Assembly (NCBI GenBank): GCA_001769215.1
Contig: MEOL01000052.1
Coordinates: forward strand, 124,001-188,000
Direction: 5' to 3'
Source of the DNA: Bacteroidetes bacterium GWF2_41_31
GTDB lineage: Bacteria > Bacteroidota > Bacteroidia > Bacteroidales > F082
Length of the DNA: 64,000 nt
Below are positions 8,630 through 16,096 of the stretch, piece by piece. Numbering within the stretch: position 1 is the first letter of the stretch; every line of letters begins with the position of its first letter. The notes below the pieces were generated by a model that did not search any database, was not told where the DNA came from, and saw only the letters and a program-made list of their open reading frames with translations. Position numbers and translations under genes: made by a program.

Positions 8630-8720
8630 GCACCGTTGGTGCTTGTCTGTTTCAAAATCACTAACGATACCAAAGCCTCAAAGGGGCGTCATCCACTTGC
8701 TGTGAGCGCAGCTCACAGCA
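8630..8720. repeat. Two perfect short hairpins in the convergent gap before murA
   Basis: GCACC-GTT-GGTGC lies at 8630-8642 and TGCTGTGAGC-GCA-GCTCACAGCA at 8698-8720 (10-bp stem, 3-nt loop). The second is 10 bases beyond the murA stop on the minus strand. No T run follows, so it is not a classical terminator, but it could protect the murA mRNA 3' end. Confidence 0.55.
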
Positions 8721-8729
8721 GATAGTCCG

Positions 8730-10034
8730 TTATATCCGCTCTATCAGCGCTCCCAGTTGCTGCAACCGACCTTCAATATTCTGGTATCCCCGGTCGATTT
8801 GTTCAATGTTGTCGATGATGCTGGTGCCTTGGGCCGACAAGGCGGCGATCAGCAAGGCTACCCCTGCCCTGATGTCGGGCGAACTCATTCGGATGCCGCG
8901 TAAAGGGGTGGAATGATTTAAGCCGATTACCGTGGCACGGTGCGGGTCGCAGAGGATAATCCGGGCTCCCATATCGATTAGTTTATCAACAAAAAACAAG
9001 CGGCTTTCAAACATCTTTTGATGAATCAACACGCTGCCTTCTGCCTGGATGGCAATGACCAGTACAATGCTGATTAAATCGGGTGTGAACCCGGGCCAGG
9101 GTGCATCCGCAATATTCATGATCGATCCATCGATAAATGTCTCGATGGCGTAATGTTCGTGTTTGGGCACCAGGATGTCGTTGCCTTTTTGTTCAATGGT
9201 GATGCCCAACCTGCGAAAAGTGGTTGGTATGAGACCCAGGTTCTCAAGTTGTACATTTTTAATGGTGATCTCCGACCTTGTCATGGCGGCCAAGCCAATA
9301 AAACTACCCACCTCAATCATGTCGGCAAGCATGGTGTGATTGGTGCCATGAAGCCTGTTTACACCATGGATGGTAAGTAAATTGCTGCCTATTCCTGCGA
9401 TGTCTGCCCCCATGTTGTTCAGCATCTTGCACAACTGAACCAGATAGGGTTCGCATGCCGCGTTAAAAATGGTGGTTGTCCCTTGAGCCCTCACGGCTGC
9501 CATCAGGATATTGGCTGTTCCGGTAACAGAGGCTTCCTCGAGTAACATATAATCCCCCACAAGTTGTTTGGCTGTTACCTCATAGCTTTTTTTGTCAGGA
9601 TGGTATAAAAAGGTTGTTCCCAATTTTTGCAGGCCAACAAAATGGGTGTCAAGCCGCCTTCTGCCGATTTTATCGCCGCCAGGTTGAGGCAAGGTTCCTT
9701 TTCCGAACCGGGCAAGCAAGGGTCCCAGAAGCATCACGCTTCCACGGATTGAGGTGGCTTTTTTATAAAAGTCTTCCGTTTCGAGGTAATCCATGTTAAC
9801 ACGGGCCGCCTTAAACAACCAAGAGGAACCATCGGTTTTTGTTACATCCACTCCAAGTCCGGCGAGCAATTCTATCAGTCTGTTCACATCACTGATATCG
9901 GGCACGTTATGCAGATGGACTTCCTCATCGGTAAGTAAAACAGCACAAAGGATCTGTAAAGCCTCGTTTTTCGCTCCCTGGGGAATGATTTCTCCGGAAA
10001 GTCTTTTTCCGCCAGTTATTTTAAATGATGTCAT
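8730..10034 (-). CDS. murA: UDP-N-acetylglucosamine 1-carboxyvinyltransferase (MurA), Asp-type active site
   Basis: MurA transfers enolpyruvate from PEP to UDP-GlcNAc, the first committed step of peptidoglycan synthesis in the cytoplasm. The 434-residue protein has the usual length, with the family's GAKNEAL block near the N-terminus and GPLLARFGKGTLPQPGG before the active-site loop. The position of E. coli Cys115 is Asp here (D121, codon 9672-9674, in PGGDKIGRR). Fosfomycin alkylates the Cys, and Asp-type MurAs (Mycobacterium, Chlamydia, Borrelia) are known to be resistant. I chose the ATG at 10034; an upstream in-frame TTG (10043) is not needed. The DUF4290 gene lies upstream on the same strand, but a terminator separates them. 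Confidence 0.95.
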   Translation of the reverse strand: MTSFKITGGKRLSGEIIPQGAKNEALQILCAVLLTDEEVHLHNVPDISDVNRLIELLAGLGVDVTKTDGSSWLFKAARVNMDYLETEDFYKKATSIRGSVMLLGPLLARFGKGTLPQPGGDKIGRRRLDTHFVGLQKLGTTFLYHPDKKSYEVTAKQLVGDYMLLEEASVTGTANILMAAVRAQGTTTIFNAACEPYLVQLCKMLNNMGADIAGIGSNLLTIHGVNRLHGTNHTMLADMIEVGSFIGLAAMTRSEITIKNVQLENLGLIPTTFRRLGITIEQKGNDILVPKHEHYAIETFIDGSIMNIADAPWPGFTPDLISIVLVIAIQAEGSVLIHQKMFESRLFFVDKLIDMGARIILCDPHRATVIGLNHSTPLRGIRMSSPDIRAGVALLIAALSAQGTSIIDNIEQIDRGYQNIEGRLQQLGALIERI

Positions 10035-10054
10035 AGTACACAAATCTTAAACGA

Positions 10055-10084
10055 CCAAAGTAAAGACGTCAACTCAAGCTGCAA
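10055..10084 (-). promoter_or_regulatory. Possible murA promoter
   Basis: On the minus strand TTG (10084-10082) is followed after about 20 bases by TACTTTG (10061-10055), one base short of the TAnnTTTG consensus. It would serve murA downstream of the terminator at 10141-10176. Confidence 0.35.
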
Positions 10085-10140
10085 ACAGGTTTTTGGATGA
10101 CAAGAAAGCTGTGCCGGCTTAATCGACAGGTTGTAAAATA

Positions 10141-10176
10141 ACAAAAAAACAGCCACATAGGGACTGTTTTTTTTCA
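10141..10176. terminator. Bidirectional-looking terminator between the DUF4290 gene and murA
   Basis: AAACAGCC (10147-10154) pairs with GGACTGTTT (10161-10169) with one bulged A. It is flanked by an A run on one side and a T run on the other, so it can stop transcription leaving the DUF4290 gene on the minus strand. Confidence 0.8.
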
Positions 10177-10226
10177 ATTATTTATTTATTCAGGCAAATG
10201 CCGGAACGATTGGTTCGAAGGGGTAC

Positions 10227-10859
10227 CTATTTGGTGTATTTTTTTTTGGTGTTGCTTCCAAAACCTTTTTGTGGTTTCTTCTTCATTTTATTGACAGGTT
10301 TGTTTTTTACAACCACTTCGCTCACACTAATCAATGGGGTCAGTTGATTAAAAATCAGTTTGCCGTCTGACATTTCTTCCAGGTGTTTTGCAATGGTGGC
10401 ATCGCTTACCGATTCTCTGTTCCAGGTAAGGTACGAACGTTTTAAGTAATTGGCGATTGATAATATCAACGCGTCTTTTTCTTCGCCATCTTCAAATTCG
10501 TTGCTTTTGGCAATAATATTTTCGATGGTTTTTCCATAGTGCCTCAGGCTTATTTTTTTGTCGCTGTATTCAATCCTGTCCGGTTTACGCATCAGGTTTT
10601 CTTTCACAGGCTTTGGATAAGGGCTGTCGACATCAAGTTTGAAATCGGCAATCATGTGCATGTGATCCCACAGGGTTTGAATATAATCACTCGATTCTTT
10701 GATGTCAGGATTCATCTGACCCATAACACGCACTACAAATTGAGCCGACTTATTGCGTTTTTCACGATCTTCAATGCCAACGGTGTATTCAATCATTTTT
10801 TGGATATTCCGGCCGTATTCGGGGATTATCATGTGTTCGCGGGTTGTGTTATAATCCAT
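10227..10859 (-). CDS. DUF4290 domain protein
   Basis: The 210-residue protein is soluble and highly charged, with no signal peptide. It begins MDYNTTREHMIIPEYGRNIQ and matches the Bacteroidota-specific DUF4290 family as I remember it, including the REKRNKSAQFVVRVMGQMNP block and the LWDHMHMIADF motif. Its residence next to murA is common in the phylum, which suggests but does not prove a link to wall synthesis. The C-terminus is Lys-rich (PQKGFGSNTKKKYTK), often a sign of nucleic-acid or ribosome contact. Function is unknown. A TAATTTTG box lies upstream and a terminator downstream, so it is probably monocistronic. Confidence 0.85.
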   Translation of the reverse strand: MDYNTTREHMIIPEYGRNIQKMIEYTVGIEDREKRNKSAQFVVRVMGQMNPDIKESSDYIQTLWDHMHMIADFKLDVDSPYPKPVKENLMRKPDRIEYSDKKISLRHYGKTIENIIAKSNEFEDGEEKDALILSIANYLKRSYLTWNRESVSDATIAKHLEEMSDGKLIFNQLTPLISVSEVVVKNKPVNKMKKKPQKGFGSNTKKKYTK

Positions 10860-10912
10860 TCCTATATTAGTATGTGATTTGAATCAATTAGTTGCCTTAA
10901 CAACAAAGGCTG

Positions 10913-10920
10913 CAAAATTA
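10913..10920 (-). promoter_or_regulatory. -7 box of the DUF4290 gene
   Basis: On the minus strand TAATTTTG followed by C fits TAnnTTTG. It lies about 54 bases upstream of the ATG. Confidence 0.5.
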
Positions 10921-10996
10921 ATACTTTATTTCGCGATAATCTAATGTGACGAAGTTATTATTTTTTTGTGAATGATTTTTATACCTGCTAATTATG

Positions 10997-11004
10997 TACT
11001 TTTG
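10997..11004 (+). promoter_or_regulatory. -7 box P1 of the rplM operon
   Basis: TACTTTTG followed by CACC matches the -7 consensus. The predicted start near 11010 gives a leader of about 158 nt with two overlapping hairpins. The gap from 10860 to 11167 contains only this box, the leader structures, P2 and the DUF4290 promoter. Confidence 0.6.
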
Positions 11005-11027
11005 CACCGAATTTCGAGGCAGCCTGC

Positions 11028-11083
11028 CAAACTTCAGTTCGAAGGAAGTTTGTAAACTTTATTCACAAATAAATGTTTACAAA
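11028..11083 (+). promoter_or_regulatory. Structured leader of rplM with two mutually exclusive hairpins
   Basis: Hairpin 1 pairs CAAACTTC (11028-11035) with GAAGTTTG (11045-11052). Hairpin 2 pairs TTTGTAAAC (11049-11057) with GTTTACAAA (11075-11083). They share bases 11049-11052, so only one can be complete at a time. Both lie in the transcript from P1. This resembles an autoregulatory ribosomal-protein leader, with L13 or S9 as the likely ligand; that role is inferred. Confidence 0.5.
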
Positions 11084-11084
11084 T

Positions 11085-11115
11085 TTGGTAGTTAGTGAAA
11101 TAGTTTCTATTTTTG
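11085..11115 (+). promoter_or_regulatory. Promoter P2 of the rplM operon
   Basis: TTG at 11085-11087 and TATTTTTG at 11108-11115 are 20 bases apart, followed by CACC. The -33 element abuts the end of hairpin 2. The start would be near 11120, 48 bases before rplM. Confidence 0.65.
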
Positions 11116-11167
11116 CACCCCAATTTTCAAGGCTTTTGATTAAACGGCTTAAGAAACAATTAATTAG

Positions 11168-11623
11168 ATGGATACATTAAGTTATAAAACAGTTAGTGCC
11201 AATTCAAACACCGTTACCAAGGAGTGGGTGTTGATTGATGCTGAGAATGAAGTACTGGGTCGCTTGGCCAGTAATGTTGCCAAACTGCTACGCGGGAAGC
11301 TCAAGCCAAATTTCACTCCTCATGTGGATTGTGGCGACAATGTGGTAATTATTAACGCTGAGAAAATCAGGTTAACAGGTGATAAACTCAACGCTAAAGA
11401 ATATATTCGCCACAGTGGATATCCTGGTGGCCAACGGTCGAAAACCGCGCGTGAAATACTGGCGACAAAGCCTCAAATGATCGTGGAAAAGGCCATTAAA
11501 GGGATGTTGCCAAAAAATAAGTTGGGTGCCCAACTTTACCGCAACCTGTATGTTTATGTTGGAAGTGAACACAAGCAGGAAGCCCAGAAACCAAAGAAAA
11601 TAAATATTAATACAATCAGATAA
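11168..11623 (+). CDS. rplM: 50S ribosomal protein L13
   Basis: The 151-residue protein is an early-assembling component of the large subunit. The family's N-terminal block is visible as [20 protein letters not shown], followed by [11 protein letters not shown] and a Lys-rich centre ([19 protein letters not shown]). About 20 extra residues precede the core, as in many Bacteroidota L13 proteins. It is first in the operon L13-S9-S2-EF-Ts and starts seven bases before rpsI follows. The structured leader and two promoters upstream suggest growth-rate control. Confidence 0.97.
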   Translation: MDTLSYKTVSANSNTVTKEWVLIDAENEVLGRLASNVAKLLRGKLKPNFTPHVDCGDNVVIINAEKIRLTGDKLNAKEYIRHSGYPGGQRSKTAREILATKPQMIVEKAIKGMLPKNKLGAQLYRNLYVYVGSEHKQEAQKPKKININTIR

Positions 11624-11630
11624 AAAACCT

Positions 11631-12017
11631 ATGGAAGTCATTAATTCATTAGGCAGGAGAAAAACTGCAGTAGCCAGGGTTTATCTTCAGGAAGGCACCG
11701 GGAAAATCACCATTAACAAGCGTGATTATAAAGAATTTTTCCCTACAGCTATTTTGCATTATGTTGTTGAACAACCTTTTCAACTGACCGAAAATTTAGG
11801 TAAGTTCGACATCAAAGCAAATCTGGATGGCGGTGGTATTACCGGTCAGGCCGAAGCCTTGCGTTTAGGTATTGCCCGGGCACTCGTCAAACTTAATCCT
11901 GAATATCGTCCGATTTTGAAGAAAAACGGATTGATGAAGAGAGACCCACGTATGGTTGAACGTAAAAAACCCGGCCAGCCTAAAGCACGTAAGAAATTCC
12001 AGTTTAGTAAACGATAG
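11631..12017 (+). CDS. rpsI: 30S ribosomal protein S9
   Basis: The 128-residue S9 is a small-subunit protein whose C-terminal tail reaches the P-site tRNA. Diagnostic parts are the N-terminal GRRKTAVARVYL, the central GGGITGQAEALRLGIARAL and the basic end KKPGQPKARKKFQFSKR, which closes with Arg as is typical. It follows rplM by seven bases, the near-universal L13-S9 pair. A 109-bp gap then separates it from rpsB. Confidence 0.97.
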   Translation: MEVINSLGRRKTAVARVYLQEGTGKITINKRDYKEFFPTAILHYVVEQPFQLTENLGKFDIKANLDGGGITGQAEALRLGIARALVKLNPEYRPILKKNGLMKRDPRMVERKKPGQPKARKKFQFSKR

Positions 12018-12126
12018 ATTTCAATTACCACGGAATGTGTTTAGTATCCAAATTGTTGAAATTCCTTTTCATAATACAGGACTATTCAGCAGTTGAGTTT
12101 AGAGAATGTAAACAAAAATAATCAAC

Positions 12127-13005
12127 ATGGCAAAAGTTAGTTTCGACGAATTACTCGATGCAGGTGTACATTTTGGTCACCTGAAAAGAAAATGGAATCC
12201 GGCAATGGCTCCTTATATTTTTATGGAGCGCAATGGAATTCATATTATTGACCTGTACAAAACACAGGCAAAACTTGAGGAAGCTCAGAACGCCCTCAAA
12301 CAAATGGCTATTTCAGGACGCAGAATACTTTTTGTGGCCACAAAAAAACAAGCCAAAGTAATTGTTTCTGAAATGGTTAAAAATATCAACATGCCCTACG
12401 TTACTGAACGTTGGCCCGGTGGTATGTTAACCAACTTTGCTACCATCCGCAAAGCAGTACGTAAAATGTCGAATATCGACAAGATGGTTACCACCAGTTC
12501 ATGGGGGAACTTATCGAAAAGAGAACGCCTGCAAATTACCCGCGAACGTGCCAAACTTGAGAAAAACTTAGGAAGCATAGCGGATATGAGCCGACTTCCG
12601 GCTGCCATCTTTGTTGTAGATATCAACAAAGAGAAAATTGCTGTAGCTGAGGCCCGCAAATTAAACATCCCTGTATTTGCCATGGTGGATACCAATACCG
12701 ATCCAAACCTGGTGGATTTCCCTATTCCTGCAAACGATGATGCTTCAAAATCAATATTTATTATTTTAGATGCCGTTATCCAGTCAATTATTGAAGGTTT
12801 GAACGAAAGACGATTGATCAGAGACAAACAGGATGAAGCTGATAGTGAATTGGATGATATGCAGGATGATGACCTGAAATCAAAATCTGATAACCTAAAG
12901 GTAGCTGAAGAAGAAGCAGATAAGAATGCTGAAAGGAAAGCCAAGTTAGGAGTAAAAGAAGTCGCCAAACCAAAACGGAAGCGCAAAGAAATTACAAAGA
13001 ATTAG
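12127..13005 (+). CDS. rpsB: 30S ribosomal protein S2 with charged C-terminal extension
   Basis: The 292-residue S2 binds at the head-body junction of the small subunit and is needed for S1 recruitment. The family start FDELLDAGVHFGHLKRKWNP is intact, as are RWPGGMLTNFATI and the VDTNTDPNLVDFPIPANDDA block. The last 60 or so residues (from about 232) form an unusually long low-complexity tail, first acidic and then Lys/Arg-rich, ending KPKRKRKEITKN. That makes the protein about 50 residues longer than E. coli S2. It precedes tsf, the usual S2-EF-Ts pair. Confidence 0.96.
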   Translation: MAKVSFDELLDAGVHFGHLKRKWNPAMAPYIFMERNGIHIIDLYKTQAKLEEAQNALKQMAISGRRILFVATKKQAKVIVSEMVKNINMPYVTERWPGGMLTNFATIRKAVRKMSNIDKMVTTSSWGNLSKRERLQITRERAKLEKNLGSIADMSRLPAAIFVVDINKEKIAVAEARKLNIPVFAMVDTNTDPNLVDFPIPANDDASKSIFIILDAVIQSIIEGLNERRLIRDKQDEADSELDDMQDDDLKSKSDNLKVAEEEADKNAERKAKLGVKEVAKPKRKRKEITKN

Positions 13006-13034
13006 AAATAAAAATCTTCTGAAAAAAATTAATC

Positions 13035-13865
13035 ATGAATATTACTGCCCAACAGGTAAATGAATTAAGAAAAGTAACGGGTGCAGGTATGATGGATTGC
13101 AAGAAAGCTTTGATTGAAGCTGAAGGCAATATGGAAAACGCCATCGACGTGTTGCGTAAAAAAGGACAAAAAGTGGCCGCAAATCGTGCTGACCGTAGTG
13201 CCTCTGAAGGTGTTGTACTGGCGAAAACCTCTGCTGATGGTAAATTCACCGGAATCGTGATGATCAATTGCGAAACGGACTTTGTTGCAAAGAATGCCGA
13301 TTTCATTGGATACGTACAATCTGTTTTAAATGTGGCTGTTGAAAACAAGGCCAAAACTGCTGATGAATTGTCAGCCATGTCGTTAAACGGTCGCACCGTT
13401 GGCGAAACCATTGTGGACCAGACCGGCGTTATTGGAGAAAAAATCGAAATTGGTAAATATGCCTGCGTTACTGGCGAAAGTACCTACGCGTACATTCATC
13501 CCGGAAACAGAATTGCTACCATCGTCGCTTTTAACAAAGCTGGTCAGCAACTTGCACAGGCCGGAAAAGATGTGGCCATGCAGGCAGCGGCTATGTCGCC
13601 TATCGCACTCGACAAAGGTGATGTGACCCAGGATGTAATCGACCGCGAAATTGAGATTGGAAAAGATCAGGCCCGTCAGGAAGGTAAAGCTGAGGAAATG
13701 CTTGAAAAAATTGCTTTGGGTAAACTGAATAAGTTTTACAAAGAAAACACCTTACTCAACCAAACATTTATCAAGGATGCCAAGAAAAGTGTTGCAGAAT
13801 ACCTGACTGATACCGAAAAAGGTTTAACTGTAACTGATTTCAAAAGATTTGCATTGGGAGCGTAG
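13035..13865 (+). CDS. tsf: Elongation factor Ts
   Basis: EF-Ts is the nucleotide exchange factor that recycles EF-Tu-GDP. The 276 residues show the N-terminal UBA-like domain (VNELRKVTGAGMMDCKKALI), the TDFVAKN motif that inserts into EF-Tu, and a C-terminal end typical of the family. It is the last gene of the L13-S9-S2-EF-Ts operon and is followed 16 bases later by a strong terminator. Confidence 0.97.
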   Translation: MNITAQQVNELRKVTGAGMMDCKKALIEAEGNMENAIDVLRKKGQKVAANRADRSASEGVVLAKTSADGKFTGIVMINCETDFVAKNADFIGYVQSVLNVAVENKAKTADELSAMSLNGRTVGETIVDQTGVIGEKIEIGKYACVTGESTYAYIHPGNRIATIVAFNKAGQQLAQAGKDVAMQAAAMSPIALDKGDVTQDVIDREIEIGKDQARQEGKAEEMLEKIALGKLNKFYKENTLLNQTFIKDAKKSVAEYLTDTEKGLTVTDFKRFALGA

Positions 13866-13880
13866 ACCTTCCAGTGATAA

Positions 13881-13911
13881 AAAAGGCCCGGCTTCAACCG
13901 GGCTTTTTTTA
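13881..13911. terminator. Bidirectional terminator between tsf and yqeY
   Basis: GCCCGG (13886-13891) pairs with CCGGGC (13898-13903), extended by AA/TT and a G-T wobble. An A run lies on the left and a T run on the right. It separates the convergent ends of the tsf operon and the division cluster. Confidence 0.9.
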
Positions 13912-13925
13912 TGCGATGCTGATTT

Positions 13926-14378
13926 TTAACTCAACAGTTTCTTTACAATTCCCGAGATGGTTTTGTTGTCGGCCTTTCCTTCAAGCCTGGCTGAGGCAGC
14001 ACCCATTACTTTACCCATGTCTTTTATAGAGTTGGCCCCGGTTTCTTTTATGATGAGAGCTACAAGTTCTTCCACTTCCTGCGTGGTTAATTGCGCCGGC
14101 AGGTAGGCCTCAATAATGGTGGTTTGATACAATTCATCTTCTTCCAAATCAGGTCGGTTTTGCTCCTTATAGATGATGGCAGCCTCCTTGCGTTGTTTTA
14201 CCAACTTTTGTAGAAGTTTTATTTCAAGCGTTTCCGGGATTTCACCGCTGGTCACATCTTTCCCTGTTTTTAACAGAAGCAATTCGGCTTTGATGGCACG
14301 TAGCGCATCCAATTTGCGTTTGTCTTTAGCAAACATGGCCACTTTGATGTCATTGTTTATGAGTATTTCAAGATTCAT
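13926..14378 (-). CDS. yqeY: GatB/YqeY domain protein
   Basis: The 150-residue cytoplasmic protein matches the YqeY family, which shares the helical tail domain of the GatB amidotransferase subunit. Visible features are the N-terminal IKVAMFAKDKRKLDALRAIKAEL, the central EAYLPAQLT motif and GKVMGAASARLEGKAD near the end. The GatB tail contacts tRNA, but the free-standing protein has no established role. It starts 18 bases after ftsZ on the same strand and is probably the last gene of the division cluster transcript. Confidence 0.9.
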   Translation of the reverse strand: MNLEILINNDIKVAMFAKDKRKLDALRAIKAELLLLKTGKDVTSGEIPETLEIKLLQKLVKQRKEAAIIYKEQNRPDLEEDELYQTTIIEAYLPAQLTTQEVEELVALIIKETGANSIKDMGKVMGAASARLEGKADNKTISGIVKKLLS

Positions 14379-14396
14379 TTTAGTGCCTTAAAGGTG

Positions 14397-16001
14397 TTAA
14401 TCAACGTTGTCGTGAAGAAACGAGTTGTCAGATTTGATGACGGGTTGGTTTTTCCCGTCTTCACCGAGTGTGTACCTTGATACATTGGATTCAGATGAAT
14501 GGATAGTTTCGCCCAGTTCAACTTTTTTACGCAGATAGGCCGGTTGGTTTTCCAATTCGGCTAATTTTTCAGGTGAGCGTAAATTGATACTTAGATTTTT
14601 AAGTTTGTTAATTCGCTCATTGGCATTTTTTGAAATATTTTCTTCATCTTCATTTGGTGAGGGAGCGTGCTCGATGATTTTCTCAGCTTCTTTTTCTGGT
14701 AATGAAGAAATGGTATGGCCTACACTTAAATATGGATTCGGACTCTGGCGGATTAAATTGATGGGATTTTTGATTGAGGTGGACATGGTGCTCTCCGGGG
14801 CCTTTTCAGCTGAGGTTGAAAGGTCCATGTTATGAACAACTTTTTGGGTGGGTGCCTCAATGGTGGGTTCAGTTTTTGTTTCGGCTAATGGATTGATTTT
14901 TTTTACCAGTTTGATCTCCGATTCAACCTCTGTATTGTCTTCTGTAAATATTGTTTGTTGTAGTGGTTGTGGTGGTTTTACGTTGAACGACAGTCGATTT
15001 TGTCCAATGGTCCCAATCACCGTGTGTTCTGCTTCCACCTGAGGTTTTGTGTTTTCGAAACCGGTGGCTATTATGGTGATACCAATGGCTTCACCCAGCG
15101 TTTCATCTGAACCGGTACCCCAAATAATGTCGGCGTCTTCACCGCTTTCTTTTTGAACGTATTCGGTGATTTCGGTTATCTCATCCATGCGGATGTCTTT
15201 GGTTCCGGTCATAATGTACAGTAAGATGTCTGTAGCGCCCTTCACCTCATTGTCGTTGAGCAATGGTGAATTCATGGCTTGTTCAATAGCCCTGATGGCA
15301 CGATCTTCGCCTTCGGCCCTGGCCGAACCCATGATGGCCTTACCGCTATCTTTTATTACTGTTTTAACATCTTCAAAGTCAACATTCACATATCCGGTAA
15401 CCGTGATGAGTTCGGCAATACCTTTTGCGGCAGTTGTTAATACATTGTCGGCTTTGGCAAAGGCATCTGAAAGAATGAGATCGCCGAATTGTTGTCGAAG
15501 CTTATCATTGCTGATAACTAATAACGAATCCACGTATTTCTTAATTTCGGCAATACCCAGTTCGGCCTGTTTACGGCGTTTGCGGCCCTCGAAATTGAAA
15601 GGTAAGGTCACAATACCTACCGTTAGAATCCCCATTTCGCGTGCCAGCTTGGCAATTACCGGCGCCGCTCCTGTTCCGGTACCACCGCCCATTCCTGCTG
15701 TAATAAACAGCATTTGTGTGGTTTCATCCGATAGCAACTCCTTTATTTTATCAAGAGAGCCTTCTGCTGCCAATTTGCCTACTTCCGGATTCGCTCCTGC
15801 ACCCAGTCCGTTCTTGTTACCAATTTCAATTTTTATAGGCACGGGACTCGACTCCAGCGCCTGTACATCGGTGTTGCAGATTGCGAACTCAACTCCTGTA
15901 ATACCTTGTTTAAACATGTGGTTTACAGCATTTGATCCACCACCGCCCACACCCAGGACTTTAATGATGGACGGATGTTGCTTTGGTTGAAAAGTAATCA
16001 T
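14397..16001 (-). CDS. ftsZ: Cell division GTPase FtsZ, long Bacteroidota form
   Basis: FtsZ is the tubulin-like GTPase that forms the division ring. The GTPase core (about 10-320) has VLGVGGGGSNAVNHM, the tubulin signature GGGTGTG at 105-111, and the T7-loop region. Beyond it lies a long, probably disordered linker of about 150 residues. A segment AYLRKKV near residue 488 resembles the FtsA-binding C-terminal peptide of other FtsZs (PAFLRR-like) but is internal here, followed by about 40 more residues ending SFLHDNVD. At 534 residues it is far longer than E. coli FtsZ (383). It is downstream of ftsA after a 95-bp gap. Confidence 0.97.
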   Translation of the reverse strand: MITFQPKQHPSIIKVLGVGGGGSNAVNHMFKQGITGVEFAICNTDVQALESSPVPIKIEIGNKNGLGAGANPEVGKLAAEGSLDKIKELLSDETTQMLFITAGMGGGTGTGAAPVIAKLAREMGILTVGIVTLPFNFEGRKRRKQAELGIAEIKKYVDSLLVISNDKLRQQFGDLILSDAFAKADNVLTTAAKGIAELITVTGYVNVDFEDVKTVIKDSGKAIMGSARAEGEDRAIRAIEQAMNSPLLNDNEVKGATDILLYIMTGTKDIRMDEITEITEYVQKESGEDADIIWGTGSDETLGEAIGITIIATGFENTKPQVEAEHTVIGTIGQNRLSFNVKPPQPLQQTIFTEDNTEVESEIKLVKKINPLAETKTEPTIEAPTQKVVHNMDLSTSAEKAPESTMSTSIKNPINLIRQSPNPYLSVGHTISSLPEKEAEKIIEHAPSPNEDEENISKNANERINKLKNLSINLRSPEKLAELENQPAYLRKKVELGETIHSSESNVSRYTLGEDGKNQPVIKSDNSFLHDNVD

Positions 16002-16096
16002 ATAAGATTAGAATTAATAGTGTTATAAAAATAGTTTATTCAAAATTGACGGGTAATACATCGTTCAGTAGTTTTTAACAAACGAAAGTTAATTGC

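Noticed and set aside
8698-8720. Perfect hairpin after murA as a terminator
   Set aside because: It lacks a T run on the minus strand; recorded as a hairpin only.
10035-10043. Upstream TTG start for murA
   Set aside because: The ATG three codons later fits the family start MTSFKITGG; the TTG adds nothing conserved.
15166-15990. Long open frame antisense to ftsZ, and similar frames antisense to rpsB and metK
   Set aside because: These are shadows of strongly biased real genes; their translations are low-complexity Ser/Ile/Phe-rich and match no family.
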